A stretch of 64,000 bases of DNA from Promethearchaeota archaeon (GTDB lineage Archaea; Asgardarchaeota; Lokiarchaeia; Sigyniarchaeales; SOKP01): contig JAUWGH010000007.1 of the NCBI GenBank assembly GCA_030606485.1, positions 1 through 64,000 of the forward strand, given 5' to 3'. Below are positions 38,621 through 48,802 of the stretch, piece after piece. The notes under the pieces were generated by a model. That model was given only the letters and a program-made list of their open reading frames with translations, was not told the DNA's origin and ran no database searches. The position numbers were made by a program, and so were the translations under genes. Every line of letters starts with the position of its first letter. Within the stretch, counting starts at the first letter, position 1.

Positions 38621-39880
38621 TCATTCAACAATTACATCTTCAATTATCTTCAATGCCCAATCAATTTCTTCCTTGGTAATTATTAAAGGTGGAGCGAAAC
38701 GAATAGTTGTTGAGTGAGTATCCTTCGCTAGAATTCCCTTTTCTTTTAGGTTCTCTATGAAATGTCTTACATCTCCCTTAAACTCAATGGCGATTAATAA
38801 TCCCCTCCCTCTTACTTCTTTAACTGGGACTTTGGTTTTTTTATTTGTAATCTTTCGTAATTCCTTAATAAAATAAGCTCCAACCTCTCTTGCTCGTTCT
38901 GCGAGATTTTCATTAATATGAATATCCAATGATTTCATAGCAACTGCAGCTGCTAAAGGATTACCACCAAAAGTACTTCCATGAGTTCCTGGAGTTATTA
39001 CATCTGGACCGATAATTTCAGTTGTTGTTACAACTGCCGAAACTGGATATACTCCCCCTCCAAGTGCTTTACCTAGTAGAAACATATCTGGTTTAACATT
39101 TTCATGATCACACGCGAAAAGCTTACCAGTTCTACATAAACCCGTCTGTATTTCATCAACCATTAATAAAACATTATATTTAGTGCAAATTCTTCTAATC
39201 TTTTTTAAATATCCCTCTGGAGGGATTTTTACTCCCGCCTCTCCTTGTATTGGTTCAACCAAAAATGCTGCTACATTTTCGGGGCCAATTTCTAAGATTG
39301 TATTTTCTAATTTTTGTGCGTCTCCGTAAGGAATAATAATAAATCCTGGCGTAAAAGGACCAAAATTCCCAAAATATCTTGCATGTTGAATATCCGTACT
39401 TAATCCTACAATTGTAATTGTTCTACCATGAAAATTATCACCACATACTATAATTTTCGCCTCTCCTCTTGGTATCTTTTTCTTTATATAACCCCATGCT
39501 CTTGCGACTTTCAAACCAGTCTCCACTGCTTCTGCACCTGTATTCATCGGTAGAGCCATTATCCCTGTTTTTTTTGGATCATACACATGTGGTCCAACAA
39601 TATCACATAATTGCTTTAAATAAGGTCCCATCATGTCATTATGGAATGCTCGAGAAGTTAATGTAACTTTATCAGCTTGCTCTTTCAATGCTTTTATTAT
39701 TTCAGGATGACAATGACCTGTATTTTGACTTGAATATGCTGATAAACAGTCAAGATACTTTTTACCTTCTGGATCATATACCCAACACCCTTCTGCTTTT
39801 GATATTACTACAGGGATGGGATGATAATTATGAGCACCATATTTTAAATCCATTTCAATGAATTCTTTTGAACTTGGCAT
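38621..39880 (-). CDS. rocD: Ornithine aminotransferase (class III PLP)
   Basis: LDCLSAYSSQNTGHCHPEI, MNTGAEAVETGLKVARAWGY, DEIQTGLCRTGKLFACDHENVKPDMFLLGKALGGGVYPVSAV. Confidence 0.93.
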   Translation of the reverse strand: MPSSKEFIEMDLKYGAHNYHPIPVVISKAEGCWVYDPEGKKYLDCLSAYSSQNTGHCHPEIIKALKEQADKVTLTSRAFHNDMMGPYLKQLCDIVGPHVYDPKKTGIMALPMNTGAEAVETGLKVARAWGYIKKKIPRGEAKIIVCGDNFHGRTITIVGLSTDIQHARYFGNFGPFTPGFIIIPYGDAQKLENTILEIGPENVAAFLVEPIQGEAGVKIPPEGYLKKIRRICTKYNVLLMVDEIQTGLCRTGKLFACDHENVKPDMFLLGKALGGGVYPVSAVVTTTEIIGPDVITPGTHGSTFGGNPLAAAVAMKSLDIHINENLAERAREVGAYFIKELRKITNKKTKVPVKEVRGRGLLIAIEFKGDVRHFIENLKEKGILAKDTHSTTIRFAPPLIITKEEIDWALKIIEDVIVE

Positions 39881-40162
39881 AAAATTTCAATATTTGAAAA
39901 GAGTTTATCATATCTATTTTTTTATAATATATTTAATCAATTCTCTTAAAATAATTAAATTTTATTATGATTTTCCTGCTCATAAATTCTTGAAAATTAT
40001 TATTAAATTTATCTACAATATCTTTATTGTAAAATTCAGATTTAAGGCATTTGAGAGGAAAAGCCAAATAATAAATAAAAATGTACTCTTTAAATACTTA
40101 AAATTTGAGAAATATAGTATAAATGGATATAAAATCCATTTCTAAATTAATAATTTTAGAAG

Positions 40163-41146
40163 GTGTTTCTTTTTTTGAAAAAAAATTTAAAATCATTATT
40201 AAGTCAAAATAAATTCATTCTTTTTGGTGGAAAAGGCGGAGTGGGGAAAACCTCCATCTCGTCTGCTTCAGCAATTTGGGCTGCAGAGCATGGCAGAAAA
40301 ACATTAATAATAAGTACTGATCCAGCACATTCCTTAGGGGATTCTTTAGATCAAAAATTACCAAAAGGAGAAACAGTTCAAGTAGAAAATGTTAGTAATT
40401 TATATGCCTTAGAAATTAATCCTAAAATCAATCTGGATGAATATCAATCAGCTATGAATGTAAATCCGCTTGAATCTATGCCTTTTGGAAATTCTCTGCC
40501 TTTTATGGAAGATATAGGAAGTTTTGCGAGCATGAATCCTCCAGGAATAGATGAGGCAATGGCTTTTGGAAAAGTTTTAGAATTTATTGAGACAGAATCA
40601 GATTTTGATTTGGTAATTTTTGATACAGCTCCAACAGGACATACTTTACGCCTTCTTGCACTACCGGATCTTTTATCTGGCTGGATTGGCAAACTAATCT
40701 CTCTGCGTTTGAAATTAGGTAAAATTTTTGGTGTGTTTAAAAAAATGTTCTCAAAAACAGAAGTGGAAGGAGAAGATCCATTTGAAATGTTTAAAAAATT
40801 AAAGAATTCAATAGTAAATGCTAGGGATGAATTAAAGGATCCTTCAAAAACATCCTTTGTTATTGTTATGATCTCGGAGGCTATGGCTCTTTATGAAACT
40901 GAGCGATTAAGAAGTGGCCTTTATCAATATGAAATCCCCTTTTCCAATATAATTGTTAACCAGATTTTCCCAGAATCTATTGATTGCAAATTTTGCCAAT
41001 CTCGACGCAATATGCAGTTGAAGAACTTAAAAGAAATTAGATATCTTTACGAAGATGATTTTAATTTAATAGAAATTCCACTATTTGATACTGAGATAAG
41101 GGGTTATGAACAGCTAAAAAAGTTGGGTAAATATTTATTTCAATAA
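40163..41146 (+). CDS. Get3/ArsA-family ATPase
   Basis: FGGKGGVGKTSISSASAIWAAEHGRKTLIISTDPAHSLGD; CKFC zinc-type CxxC as in Get3. Confidence 0.92.
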   Translation: MFLFLKKNLKSLLSQNKFILFGGKGGVGKTSISSASAIWAAEHGRKTLIISTDPAHSLGDSLDQKLPKGETVQVENVSNLYALEINPKINLDEYQSAMNVNPLESMPFGNSLPFMEDIGSFASMNPPGIDEAMAFGKVLEFIETESDFDLVIFDTAPTGHTLRLLALPDLLSGWIGKLISLRLKLGKIFGVFKKMFSKTEVEGEDPFEMFKKLKNSIVNARDELKDPSKTSFVIVMISEAMALYETERLRSGLYQYEIPFSNIIVNQIFPESIDCKFCQSRRNMQLKNLKEIRYLYEDDFNLIEIPLFDTEIRGYEQLKKLGKYLFQ

Positions 41147-42099
41147 GGAGCTATTTTTTCCTTTATTTCACAAAAAAGGCAGATTTCTCTATTTTTTCCG
41201 CAAAGTTGATTACAAATTTTACAAGTATTAAAGTTAATTTTTTTTCCCCTTAATTTTTTATTAAATTCCCATAAAATATCAGATAATTCCACAAAGCCTT
41301 TGAAGAGGTTAAATTTTATTTCAGGACTATATTCTTCACAATTATTTAGAAATGATTGCACTCTTTTACGTAAAATCGGGTATTTTATTTTATAAGGGCA
41401 AGGAACATTAACAAAATTTAACTCTTTGTTTTGAGCATACAGAAGAATTTCTTTTTCGGGAATTTTCATTAAAGGTTTTATCTTTTTCATGTATATTTTA
41501 TTATTTTCTTCAAGAAATGGATTCATTCTTGAAATTTTGTTAAAATCTTTTCTTAAAAAATTCATTAAGAATGTTTGAGAAACATCATCCAAGTTATGTC
41601 CTAGAACTAAAACGGTTCCACCTAATCTTTTTCCTTCATCATTGAGCAAACGGCGTCTAATTGTTGCACATATATTACATGGATAAATTTCTCCATAATT
41701 ATTTTTATAAATTTCCAAAATTTCATCCATACTTTTTCCTAATTTCTCTTTAAATGAAACAATTTTATGTGTGATGCTATTATTTTTACAAAATTCTTTA
41801 GATTTTCTTATACTCTTCCCTCTATATTCTGAAATACCTTCATTAATGGTTAATGCAATAATTGAAGGAGAATTAGAAATCTTTTTTTGTATTTTAATTA
41901 AATTATATAAAAGTACCATCGAATCTTTCCCACCAGATAAACCTAAGATTATCTTATCTTGTGGTTTCAACATTTTAAATTTAGAAATTGTTTTGTATAT
42001 TTGGTGCTCAATAGATTTATTAAAACAATTGATGCACAAATTTTCACCAGAATAGTTCAGGTGATATATACTGTCATTTTTACAATAACTACATTTCAT
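41140..42099 (-). CDS. TtuA/Ncs6-family tRNA 2-thiolation PP-loop ATPase
   Basis: N- and C-terminal CxxC zinc modules, PP-loop LGLSGGKDSMVLLYNL, CNICATIRRRLLND, LVLGHNLDDVSQTFLMNFLR. Confidence 0.9.
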   Translation of the reverse strand: MKCSYCKNDSIYHLNYSGENLCINCFNKSIEHQIYKTISKFKMLKPQDKIILGLSGGKDSMVLLYNLIKIQKKISNSPSIIALTINEGISEYRGKSIRKSKEFCKNNSITHKIVSFKEKLGKSMDEILEIYKNNYGEIYPCNICATIRRRLLNDEGKRLGGTVLVLGHNLDDVSQTFLMNFLRKDFNKISRMNPFLEENNKIYMKKIKPLMKIPEKEILLYAQNKELNFVNVPCPYKIKYPILRKRVQSFLNNCEEYSPEIKFNLFKGFVELSDILWEFNKKLRGKKINFNTCKICNQLCGKNREICLFCEIKEKIAPY

Positions 42100-42116
42100 A
42101 TTTTTCTATTTTGGCC

Positions 42117-44225
42117 TTAAAAATTAAATATACTTAAAATATTCCCAAATCTCATAAATGATAAAATAATATTAGCTAAAAAAGCTAATGTAATAATCAA
42201 CCTGATCGAATTTATTATTTTTTTCTTGATTGGACTCTTACTATCAAATTGATATTCATAATTAACTACCAAAATTGACTTTTCTTTAATTTTTGATGTC
42301 TCTGGAAATGTTAAAGCCAAAACATCCTTAAAACCATCTCCAGTTCCATCAATTAAATGATAGTTATCTAAGCCAATAATTATTTCTCCTTCTTCAGATT
42401 TTAATTTTAATGAATTTATTTTGTTTATTCTATATTGATTTAATGGATACTCTTTTTTCTCTCTTTTATAGTAAAATTCTTCTGTCTTCTTTTCTGTAGA
42501 ATCATATTTTTCACCTATTATTTTATTAATAATCTCTTTAACTATTCGATCTCCATCAAAAATTGGAAGAGGCAACATATTAAATAATGTGACACTAAAA
42601 GCAACAACAAAAAACCATAAAAGTTGTCTTAATAAATAAAAAGGAAATGTGCCTGAAAACCAAATAGATAAAAAATTTTTTGGTATCCAATAATTCTCAT
42701 TACTAAATATGCCAATTTTAACTGATTTAGTAGGAATTTCTAATGTATTTGCATTAATTTCTAAAATTTCTTGGTCTCGTTTAATTTTAAAATTGATAGG
42801 TTCACTAGGATTTAAAGTCAAATTATCAATTATATTCTTAAAACTATGTTCGTTCGATTGTATATCAATCCCTTCTACCTCAAGGATTTGATCACCTTCC
42901 TTAAATATCCCCTCATTTATACCAGATTCAGTTAAATTATTAAAAACCTTTGAAATATGAATATCATTATTACCTAGATCTTCATAAAGGATTCCCATAT
43001 ACAAATTTTCAAAAATAAATGCCCCGGGAACCAAAGGTACAGCATCAACATCCAATAAATAGGATACTCCGTTATTTGCTGTAAGATTTAGATAATCACC
43101 CGGTTGGACTTGAGTTAAAGTATAATCTATTGTTATGTTTTTGGATACATCAACTTGAGTTCCATTAATCTTAGTAATGAGAGTTCCAACTGTTAGATTT
43201 TTATCGTAATTATTTCCTCCTTGAAGGGCGGAATATACTTGGTTTATTTTTAATTCTCCATTTGAAATATTTTCATAGGAAATTCCAATAAAATTGTAGA
43301 TCCCCAAAATAACAGACTTATATAAATATGAATTGGAATTTACATTATAAATCGTAAAATTAAGAGAATCTCCAACTGAACATTTAATTTGAGTTTTATT
43401 TGTTAATATTTTGTTTAAATCCACTTCATTGTCAATATCAATTAAGGTCTCGTTTATCGCTACCACAACATCTCCCTCGATTAAATTATAATAATTATAC
43501 CCACCTTCATATGGATAAGAAACATAATCAATTTGAAACACTCTAGGTCCATAAAAAGGAAAAATTAGAGTTGTAAAATTTAATATGAGTAAAATACCAA
43601 TACCAGCCATTATTGCATTTGAATATGTGCCTGCTGCTGCTATTCTCAGACGCGTTTTCCATAAACTTGGTTTTGAATTTAACGTGTGTTCATCAACTTC
43701 AACATAGGCTCCAAAACCTAACAAATAAAATAACCCTCCTGCAAAAACTCCTGTTGATAAAACATTAATATTATCTGACCCTGCAGCAATTGCATGAGAA
43801 AATTCATGAATGGTAACAACGAATAGTATTGGAATTATTAAGTACGCAAATGTTGGAAGATCAATTGTTAACCCAGGTACCAAAGGAAGAATAGCATTTT
43901 CAATCGATGGACTAATTATTAATGATACTAGATTATAAAATATGAACCAAATTCCATAAATCATAAAAAAAAAAGAAACAAAAAATCCACAACTCCAAAA
44001 TATACGCCAAAATTTTGGGTGCCATTGAGATACTCTCTTCAAAAATTTATTTAACCGTTTTGTTCCAACCATTGCAAATAATGGAATAAAAATATTTATC
44101 AATCCTTTTCTTTTTTTTCCGAATACTATGATAATGATGAGCATAATTATCCAAAATATTGAGGATATTATAAAAAAAGGATTTAACACTATTTCTAATA
44201 AAATTTCAATTAAATTTATTGACAT
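42117..44225 (-). CDS. Site-2 protease-like membrane metalloprotease (M50) with PDZ domains
   Basis: VVTIHEFSHAIAA (HExxH), PDZ-like segments, MLPLPIFDGDRIV (second metal motif), multiple TM. Confidence 0.9.
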   Translation of the reverse strand: MSINLIEILLEIVLNPFFIISSIFWIIMLIIIIVFGKKRKGLINIFIPLFAMVGTKRLNKFLKRVSQWHPKFWRIFWSCGFFVSFFFMIYGIWFIFYNLVSLIISPSIENAILPLVPGLTIDLPTFAYLIIPILFVVTIHEFSHAIAAGSDNINVLSTGVFAGGLFYLLGFGAYVEVDEHTLNSKPSLWKTRLRIAAAGTYSNAIMAGIGILLILNFTTLIFPFYGPRVFQIDYVSYPYEGGYNYYNLIEGDVVVAINETLIDIDNEVDLNKILTNKTQIKCSVGDSLNFTIYNVNSNSYLYKSVILGIYNFIGISYENISNGELKINQVYSALQGGNNYDKNLTVGTLITKINGTQVDVSKNITIDYTLTQVQPGDYLNLTANNGVSYLLDVDAVPLVPGAFIFENLYMGILYEDLGNNDIHISKVFNNLTESGINEGIFKEGDQILEVEGIDIQSNEHSFKNIIDNLTLNPSEPINFKIKRDQEILEINANTLEIPTKSVKIGIFSNENYWIPKNFLSIWFSGTFPFYLLRQLLWFFVVAFSVTLFNMLPLPIFDGDRIVKEIINKIIGEKYDSTEKKTEEFYYKREKKEYPLNQYRINKINSLKLKSEEGEIIIGLDNYHLIDGTGDGFKDVLALTFPETSKIKEKSILVVNYEYQFDSKSPIKKKIINSIRLIITLAFLANIILSFMRFGNILSIFNF

Positions 44226-44351
44226 AGTTTAAATTTATTTTAAAGCCTGTTGAAAAAACTAAATTAGTATATTTAAATTTTAATTTCAAAAAAAGTCTTT
44301 TGTTAATATTTTTTAATTCTCTCTTTTTTCATGAAAAATTGAAAATAATGG

Positions 44352-44448
44352 TAGAGGGGGTTGGATTTGAACCAACGATCTCAGGGTTTCTTAATGGCAG
44401 ATACCAATTATGAGCCCTGTAGCATAAACCAGGCTAGCCCACCCCTCT
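44352..44448 (-). tRNA. Initiator tRNA-Met(CAT) with 21-nt intron (44388..44408); 3' CCA encoded (44349..44351)
   Basis: AGAGGGG/CCCCTCT acceptor (A1-T72 initiator-like), anticodon arm CAGGG-CTCATAA-CCCTG after splicing, T arm TTGG-TTCAAAT-CCAA. Confidence 0.87.
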
Positions 44449-44815
44449 ATTCTTAACTCTTTACTAATATTCTCGTATTTATTTTTATTAAAAATTATAT
44501 TAATTTATGATTAAATGTTAACAAAGATAAATATTATATTAATTTTAATATTCGCTTTTTTATTTAAATAATCTCCTTGAAGCAGACCCCACTATTGAGT
44601 AATGTATATTTTAAATCCATGTTAAATCGAAATCTTTTTGTTTTTTTTATGATTGAAATAAATCGAATTAAGAAAAAAATTTTCAAATTAGTAATTTTAA
44701 AGTAAAATATTATGATATTAATGGGGAAAATTTATATTTGAAACTTCCAAAAAAAATAATAAAAATTAGGATTTTTCCTAAATATTAATAATAATTATTA
44801 AATTTAAGAATTAAG

Positions 44816-45526
44816 ATGAGTAATAATACTCAAAGATTAATAAGGTACCCGGCATTAAGATGCTGGATAAAACATATTCTTGAAGGAACATACTTACCCG
44901 ACGAGAAAATACTATTTACTATTTTTGGAAAATATAAACGAGTTAGGATCTACGCAACGGTTTTGGATAAAAAGGAAATTATTAGTCAAAAAATTGAAGA
45001 AAAATCAGATTTTAATTCAAGGTTAGAGTTCGATTTGGATGATGGAACTGGCATAATAAGGGCGATTCTTTGGGGTGTTGTTGCTGAACAGTATTCCCAT
45101 ATTGTGAAAGGAGATCTGGTTGATGTAATGGGCATTATAAGACAGTGGAAAAATTATTTTTCTATTTCTCCCGAAATGATTAAACATATTGAAAATCCCA
45201 ATTTTGTGCTGTTAAGAGATGCAGAAATAATCAAAAAACTTAAAACCACTGTTCTAATGGAAATTCCAACGAAAATTGAAGATAATTTTCCTATTGATGA
45301 GCTTTCTGAAGAATATGAAATGAATCATTTATTTAAAAGTGATGATGATAAAGAACAAGTTCTAGAAAAAATTAAAGAATTAGGCGGTGAAATTAAAGGA
45401 ATTCCGTTTGAAGAATTACAGAAATCATTAGCTTTTAATGAAAATGATTTAAAAAAATATCTTAACGAATTGGAAATTGAATCAAGAATATATCAAGTTG
45501 AAGAAAATTATTATCAACTGATATAA
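44816..45526 (+). CDS. OB-fold ssDNA-binding/RPA32-like protein
   Basis: OB core RVRIYATVLDKKEI...FDLDDGTGIIRAILWG...VDVMGIIRQW, C-terminal winged-helix-like region. Confidence 0.7.
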   Translation: MSNNTQRLIRYPALRCWIKHILEGTYLPDEKILFTIFGKYKRVRIYATVLDKKEIISQKIEEKSDFNSRLEFDLDDGTGIIRAILWGVVAEQYSHIVKGDLVDVMGIIRQWKNYFSISPEMIKHIENPNFVLLRDAEIIKKLKTTVLMEIPTKIEDNFPIDELSEEYEMNHLFKSDDDKEQVLEKIKELGGEIKGIPFEELQKSLAFNENDLKKYLNELEIESRIYQVEENYYQLI

Positions 45527-45674
45527 TGGATATTTTAGATATATTTTATATCAAGATGTAAAAACTACAAGATTGAGAGCAAATCGAAAAACTTTTTTTT
45601 TTCTGAGAATTAAAATATTTAAGGAGTATTTAAAGTATTAAACAAAAAAAATAAGATATTAGGGAAATATAAAG

Positions 45675-46085
45675 TTGGAGTTTGAACAATATAAAAAATA
45701 TTTAAAACAAGCAATGGATCAAATTCCCGAAGGGGCTAAACAAAAAGAGCGATTTATCATTCCAGATGTTGAAATAAGACCTGAAGGAAAAAATATAATA
45801 ATTTTAAATTTTTCAAAAATTATTCAAAAGATAAATAGAGATGTAAAACATTTTTTACCAATTTTTTTAAAAAATATTGGTACGATGGGCGAAGATCGAG
45901 GAGGGCAATTGTTTTTAAAAGGACGACCTAAAAAAGATGTTCTAAATCGTCATATAAATGAGTATGTTAATAAATATGTTTTATGTAAAATATGTAATAA
46001 ACCTGATACTAGTATATCCAAAGAAGATAAGAAATTATATTTAATCTGCCAAGCATGTGGAGCACGAACTCCAATTATTGAATAA
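45675..46085 (+). CDS. Translation initiation factor aIF2 subunit beta
   Basis: GRPKKDVLNRHINEYVNKYVLCKICNKPDTSISKEDKKLYLICQACGA. Confidence 0.95.
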   Translation: MEFEQYKKYLKQAMDQIPEGAKQKERFIIPDVEIRPEGKNIIILNFSKIIQKINRDVKHFLPIFLKNIGTMGEDRGGQLFLKGRPKKDVLNRHINEYVNKYVLCKICNKPDTSISKEDKKLYLICQACGARTPIIE

Positions 46086-46102
46086 AATAAGGTGTACTAT
46101 TA

Positions 46103-46399
46103 TTGCAAGTTTATCTTAAAATTCATTCTCAAGGAGGTACTGAGGTTATTGCAGTTTGTGATAATGATCTTCTTAATAAAGAATTATGCGAAGATAATTT
46201 TAAATTGAAGATTTCTAATGATTTCTATGGAGGAAAATTAATTGATATAGATGAAGCGATAAATTTATTAGCAATATCTTCGAATTTTAATATTATCGGT
46301 AATAATATCATTAGAAAAGCAATCAAAAGTGGAATTATCAATGAATCAATTATTAAAAAAATTAATAATATACCTTTGGCGTTAAAGATGATATTTTAA
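46103..46399 (+). CDS. DUF424 family protein
   Basis: EVIAVCDNDLLNKELCEDNFKLKISNDFYGG; position between aIF2beta and NMD3. Confidence 0.85.
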   Translation: MQVYLKIHSQGGTEVIAVCDNDLLNKELCEDNFKLKISNDFYGGKLIDIDEAINLLAISSNFNIIGNNIIRKAIKSGIINESIIKKINNIPLALKMIF

Positions 46400-46400
46400 T

Positions 46401-47342
46401 ATGTCTCCAAACCGTCCAACCCGTTTTTGCTCTATTTGTGGAAAACAATTTTCTACAAATGAAAAAATTTACGATAAATTTACTTGTCTGAGATGTTTTC
46501 TTAAAAATAAGCCATTATTTCAATTTCAGGATATATTTTATTTAAATATATGTTTAGAATGTGGTAGTTTTTCTAAGGACTCTAAAGTAAAAGTTTGGCT
46601 AACCCCTTCTACAGAAAATATATTAGAGATTGTTAAATCAGCTATTAATTATTATTTATTAGAACCATATGGAAAAAAGGAAAATATTGAATTCAAATTA
46701 ATAATCTTGGAAGAAAAAATTTCCCCAAATGCCAAAATTATTGAAGATATTTATCTTATGATTACTGGAGTTCATATATATGATGAAGATTTAATTTATA
46801 CCCAAGAGATCAAAGTTAAATTAAAATATGGCCACTGTGACAACTGTATTAGTTTAAAACAAAAAAAGATTAATGCAATTATTCAGTTAAGAGTTATTTT
46901 CGACGAACAACATAACTTAATTGAAATCGTTAAAGAAAAGATAAAAAATTTTATAGATAATGTATCAAAAAAAGATTCTACTGAGTATATTACAAAAATC
47001 GAATATGTTAAAAATGGTGTTGATATTTTTTTAAGCACACTAAATCAAACCAATAAAATAATTCGATTATTAAAACCAGAATACAATTTTTTAATAAAAT
47101 CTTCTAAAAAATTGATGAGTAGAGATGTTCAACGCGGTAAAAACATATATAGAATAAAAACTTTAATAAAATTTTTACCAATCGAAAAGCAGGATGAGGT
47201 AATTACCAAAAACATTAAATATATAGTAGATAAAATTGGGAAGAATAAAGTATATTTAATAGATACCCATGGAAATAGAATAATAAAGAACTATCAATTT
47301 TTTTTCAGCAAAAAAGTTAAAATACAAAAAAAGAATTTATAA
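46401..47342 (+). CDS. nmd3: NMD3-like ribosome biogenesis protein
   Basis: CSICGKQF/CLRCF and CLECGSF/CDNCISL zinc modules, archaeal Nmd3 layout. Confidence 0.85.
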   Translation: MSPNRPTRFCSICGKQFSTNEKIYDKFTCLRCFLKNKPLFQFQDIFYLNICLECGSFSKDSKVKVWLTPSTENILEIVKSAINYYLLEPYGKKENIEFKLIILEEKISPNAKIIEDIYLMITGVHIYDEDLIYTQEIKVKLKYGHCDNCISLKQKKINAIIQLRVIFDEQHNLIEIVKEKIKNFIDNVSKKDSTEYITKIEYVKNGVDIFLSTLNQTNKIIRLLKPEYNFLIKSSKKLMSRDVQRGKNIYRIKTLIKFLPIEKQDEVITKNIKYIVDKIGKNKVYLIDTHGNRIIKNYQFFFSKKVKIQKKNL

Positions 47343-47352
47343 ATTTTTAGAG

Positions 47353-48180
47353 ATGGAAGAAAATAATACAGATTTTGAGGAAATAGAAGAAGATTTTATC
47401 GAAGAATATGATTTGGAAGACTCGAGAGATTTGGAAATAAAAAAAATCGATAAAAGACGAATTAAAAAGAAAGATCAATCAGCAATTAGATTGGCGGTGG
47501 ACAGTGTTTTTGATGAAAGAACAGTCTTTTTATTAAGAAAATTATTAGATAAGCAAATAATCGGGGAATTTGTTGGAATTATAAATGCAGGTAAAGAAGC
47601 CAATGTTTATTTAGCTTATGATAAAGAAGGAAATGAAATTGCAATAAAAATCTACAAAATTGATAGTAATACTTCTCGGTGGATGAGAAATTATATTACT
47701 GGGGATCCGCGCTTTAAGAAGGTGGGTAAAAATCCTTCCCAGATTATTTTTCTATGGGCTAAAAAAGAATTTAAAAATTTAAAACAAGCATATCGTGCGG
47801 GTTTATCTGTCCCTCAGCCAATACATGTCAAAAATAATGTTTTAATTATGGAATATATTGGAGATGGACCTACCCCAGCACCAATATTAAAAAAAGCCAA
47901 GAGTTTGGAAAATCCTGAGAAGTTATTCGATGAGGTGTATCAATTTATAAAAGTTTTATATAAAGCGAAATTAGTCCATGGCGATTTAAGCGAATTTAAT
48001 ATCCTCATGTTGGATCAAAAGCCTATAATAATTGATATTTCGCAAGCCGTCTCTATCGATCACCCTAAATCTGATCAGTATTTAATTCGAGATATAAAAA
48101 ATGTAATAAATTTTTTCTCTAAATTTGGAATAGAAACTCCAACAGTAAAAGAGGCATATTATGATATTATTAAAAATTAA
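47353..48180 (+). CDS. rio1: RIO1-type serine protein kinase
   Basis: GIINAGKEANVYLAYD, MRNYITGDPRFKK, VHGDLSEFNILM, IIDISQAV. Confidence 0.95.
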   Translation: MEENNTDFEEIEEDFIEEYDLEDSRDLEIKKIDKRRIKKKDQSAIRLAVDSVFDERTVFLLRKLLDKQIIGEFVGIINAGKEANVYLAYDKEGNEIAIKIYKIDSNTSRWMRNYITGDPRFKKVGKNPSQIIFLWAKKEFKNLKQAYRAGLSVPQPIHVKNNVLIMEYIGDGPTPAPILKKAKSLENPEKLFDEVYQFIKVLYKAKLVHGDLSEFNILMLDQKPIIIDISQAVSIDHPKSDQYLIRDIKNVINFFSKFGIETPTVKEAYYDIIKN

Positions 48181-48232
48181 TAATTTTTAAAAAAAGAGAT
48201 TTATTTTTAATGTTTATACAATTTGATATAAT

Positions 48233-48796
48233 ATGAAAATCCCTGAGGCTCGCATTCCCATCCTTATTGGACATAATGGAGAAATTAAAAAGGAAATTGA
48301 AAATTTAACAGGTACAAAATTAAATATTGATAGTAAGACAGGAGAAGTTGACATAGTTCAAAATTTTGAACCAAATAGTGAAAATTATAATCCTTTTAAT
48401 GTTTTATTAACTGAAAAAATAATCTCCGCAATAGGCCGAGGTTTTAATCCTAAAAAGGCTTTAAAATTACTAAAAGAAGATATATTTTTAGAAGTAATAA
48501 AGTTGGAGGATAAAATTGGTAAATCTCACAAAAAAATTAAACGAATAAAAGGTAGAATTATTGGTCGAAATGGGGAAATGAGAAAATCAATTGAAAAATT
48601 TTCTGGTGTATCAATGTCCGTTTACGGGAGAACTGTGAGCTTTGTTGGAGGATTTGAAGAAATTAAAATTGCTAGAAAAGCTCTCTCAATGATACTTTCT
48701 GGAGCTCCACTAAATGTAGTGTTAAGCTTTCTAGAAAAGAAATATAGGGAGATGAAAAAAGAAGAATTTCGTAAAATCTATAAACCCGAATTTTAG
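48233..48796 (+). CDS. KH-domain protein, Dim2/Pno1/Krr1-like
   Basis: Two KH modules; RIKGRIIGRNGEMRKSIEKFSGVSMSVYGRTVSFVG. Confidence 0.92.
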   Translation: MKIPEARIPILIGHNGEIKKEIENLTGTKLNIDSKTGEVDIVQNFEPNSENYNPFNVLLTEKIISAIGRGFNPKKALKLLKEDIFLEVIKLEDKIGKSHKKIKRIKGRIIGRNGEMRKSIEKFSGVSMSVYGRTVSFVGGFEEIKIARKALSMILSGAPLNVVLSFLEKKYREMKKEEFRKIYKPEF

Positions 48797-48802
48797 TGAG
48801 TT

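Noticed and set aside
39858-40145. 95-aa ORF on + strand between ornithine aminotransferase and Get3
   Set aside because: Low-complexity K/I/F-rich translation of AT-rich spacer, overlaps the start of the aminotransferase; no family recognised.
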